Shown here piece by piece: positions 12,993 to 14,062 of a stretch of 14,062 nucleotides of DNA. The notes under the pieces were generated by a model. The model searched no databases. It saw only the letters and a list, made by a program, of their open reading frames with translations, and was not told the DNA's origin. Each line of letters opens with the position of its first letter. Positions within the stretch are counted from its first letter, which is position 1. Made by a program: the position numbers and the translations under genes. Source of the DNA: an uncultured Eubacterium sp. (GTDB lineage: Bacteria > Bacillota > Clostridia > Lachnospirales > Lachnospiraceae); assembly GCA_900550135.1 (NCBI GenBank), contig URQO01000051.1, forward strand, positions 1 to 14,062, in the 5' to 3' direction.

Positions 12993-13637
12993 TTAATTTA
13001 AATGCAAAACTACTGAATCACAAGCTGAACTGTAACCACGTGGAGTTTCATTATATGTACAATTTACGTAAAAACGAATTGTCTTTGAGTCTACCACTTC
13101 TATAGTTCCATTTCCTTTTTCATCTATGTTGTCATATGTAAATGAACCTTTTCCTCCCGACAGACTTACATTCTCCTGACTAAATCCGGCAACATAATCA
13201 GAATCATATGTCATTTGATAATCAAATGAGATTTTGTTGACTTCAGCTGATTTTACAACTAATGAAATGCTTCCACTTGCATATTCACCAACTGTAGCCA
13301 CCTTGCTTTCCTGCTCTTTTTTCTTACCCAGTTCCTTATTTAGTTTACTAACCTTATCTTTTAACTGCTTGATTTCTTTATTTTTTCCTGCAAGTTTACT
13401 TTTATAATTTTTAATTTCATCACTACTGCTTTCGTTTTTACTGTTAAGTTGCTTTAACTCACTTTCTTTTTCAGCAACAGTATTTTTGTAACTTTCAACC
13501 TGCTTTTTCGAATCAGAATATTTCTGATTGGCAGTTTCAAGTTTGTTATTTGTATTGACTATTATAATTCCTGAAGTAATAATTAATGCAATAATTATTA
13601 CAGTGGAAATTATTATAGGAAGTTTATTTTTTATCAT
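12993..13637 (-). CDS. membrane-anchored coiled-coil protein with the same C-terminal domain type
   Basis: 214 residues. A membrane helix (7-27) leads into a long Lys/Glu/Ser coiled coil (about 31-110) and then a beta-rich domain (113-214). The last part contains GSFTYDNIDEKGNGTIEVVD (164-183), which follows the F-x-Y-D pattern of the two downstream genes but with the second and third Asp changed (DNID). A stalk plus terminal domain suggests an extracellular arm. GGAG lies 8 bases before the ATG, within the 17-bp gap to the gene at the window edge, so the two are in one operon. Function unknown. Confidence 0.78.
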   Translation of the reverse strand: MIKNKLPIIISTVIIIALIITSGIIIVNTNNKLETANQKYSDSKKQVESYKNTVAEKESELKQLNSKNESSSDEIKNYKSKLAGKNKEIKQLKDKVSKLNKELGKKKEQESKVATVGEYASGSISLVVKSAEVNKISFDYQMTYDSDYVAGFSQENVSLSGGKGSFTYDNIDEKGNGTIEVVDSKTIRFYVNCTYNETPRGYSSACDSVVLHLN

Positions 13638-13654
13638 GTTGTTTTCTCCTCGTT

Positions 13655-14062
13655 TTATTCTGTATAATATCCTTTTAAATCATTGATATAGCCTATTGCC
13701 TCATTCATTAAATTTTTCATTTCTTCTGTCATATCGACAAATACGCCATCCGGATAAACTATCATTGATATACTAACCTTTTCGTCCCCATTCACAGCAC
13801 TACACAATGAATCATAACTCCTATTTGCATAGCTTGTTATATCTGGCTGCCATATAGGAATGTCCATATAATGTATTTTCCCATCTTTCATTTCCTTATT
13901 ATTTTCATATACATCGCCATAATATGCACTGGAGTTATTACCACTTATGCAAACACGGCTCACTCCTTCATTATATTCATCAAATACAACATTTTTGTTG
14001 TCAAGTAATACTAAATCCACAGTTGCATTTTTTTTCCCATCCTTAGACACTGATGCAAGCAT
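13655..14062 (-). CDS. C-terminal part of an unrecognised protein, cut by window edge
   Basis: At least 135 residues; the frame is open to the last base and the ATG there may be internal. Sequence is mixed beta/alpha (ATVDLVLLDNKNVVFDEYNE, VCISGNNSSAYYGD, then an acidic C-terminal helix with MTEEMKNLMNEAIGYINDLK). I do not see the DDDG signature of its neighbours. It is 17 bp upstream of the coiled-coil gene, hence co-transcribed. Any N-terminal signal or anchor lies outside the window. Confidence 0.65.
   Translation of the reverse strand: MLASVSKDGKKNATVDLVLLDNKNVVFDEYNEGVSRVCISGNNSSAYYGDVYENNKEMKDGKIHYMDIPIWQPDITSYANRSYDSLCSAVNGDEKVSISMIVYPDGVFVDMTEEMKNLMNEAIGYINDLKGYYTE

Overview
The window is AT-rich DNA (most intergenic stretches are about 20-25% G+C by eye) with strong AGGAG/GGAGG ribosome binding sites. 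It carries glpK, spoIID, spoIIQ, a ywlG (UPF0340) gene and an ECF transporter S component. This points to a low-GC endospore-lineage Firmicute, most likely a gut Clostridia / Lachnospiraceae member. I infer the family from gene content and style; no rRNA or ribosomal marker is present. Apart from one small XRE regulator, every convincing gene is on the minus strand, so gene order below runs from high to low coordinates.

14062-10952: a cluster of membrane-anchored proteins facing the cell exterior. It contains the C-terminal part of one gene at the window edge, a coiled-coil protein (12993-13637), a short Thr-rich-linker protein (12206-12802) and a zinc-ribbon protein (10952-12061). The last three end in what looks like the same beta-rich extracellular domain, marked by F-x-[YF]-D-x-x-[DG] followed by a Gly-rich turn, but on different anchors and stalks. 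I do not recognise the domain.

10532-8511: sporulation genes spoIID then spoIIQ. Sequences upstream fit a mother-cell sigma-E promoter (spoIID) and a forespore sigma-F/sigma-G promoter (spoIIQ). The SpoIIQ LytM domain has lost its metal ligands, and SpoIID has Gln where the catalytic Glu is expected.

8510-5120: a GC-rich imperfect palindrome of about 170 bp (8324-8493) ending in a T-tract on the minus strand, then glpK, then an ECF S component with a hairpin leader, then ywlG closed by a clear terminator.

4958-3087: a two-gene membrane operon (a SHOCT-tailed membrane protein and a small helical membrane protein), a bidirectional terminator, and a small-gene unit that the ORF track misses: a 52-aa acidic protein followed by a 98-codon ORF interrupted by one in-frame UAA. 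A DEDDh exonuclease with a helical N-terminal half follows at 3023-1743.

1706-73: a small helical ORF, an XRE regulator on the plus strand sharing a bidirectional terminator with it, and, divergent from the regulator, an Ig-like secreted protein and a small Cys/His membrane protein. The Ig gene has a near-consensus promoter with a 17-bp palindrome in its spacer, so regulator plus two surface genes look like a self-contained module. The first 60 bases are abruptly GC-rich and do not match the rest. Several starts were moved from the longest open frame to an internal ATG with a proper ribosome binding site.
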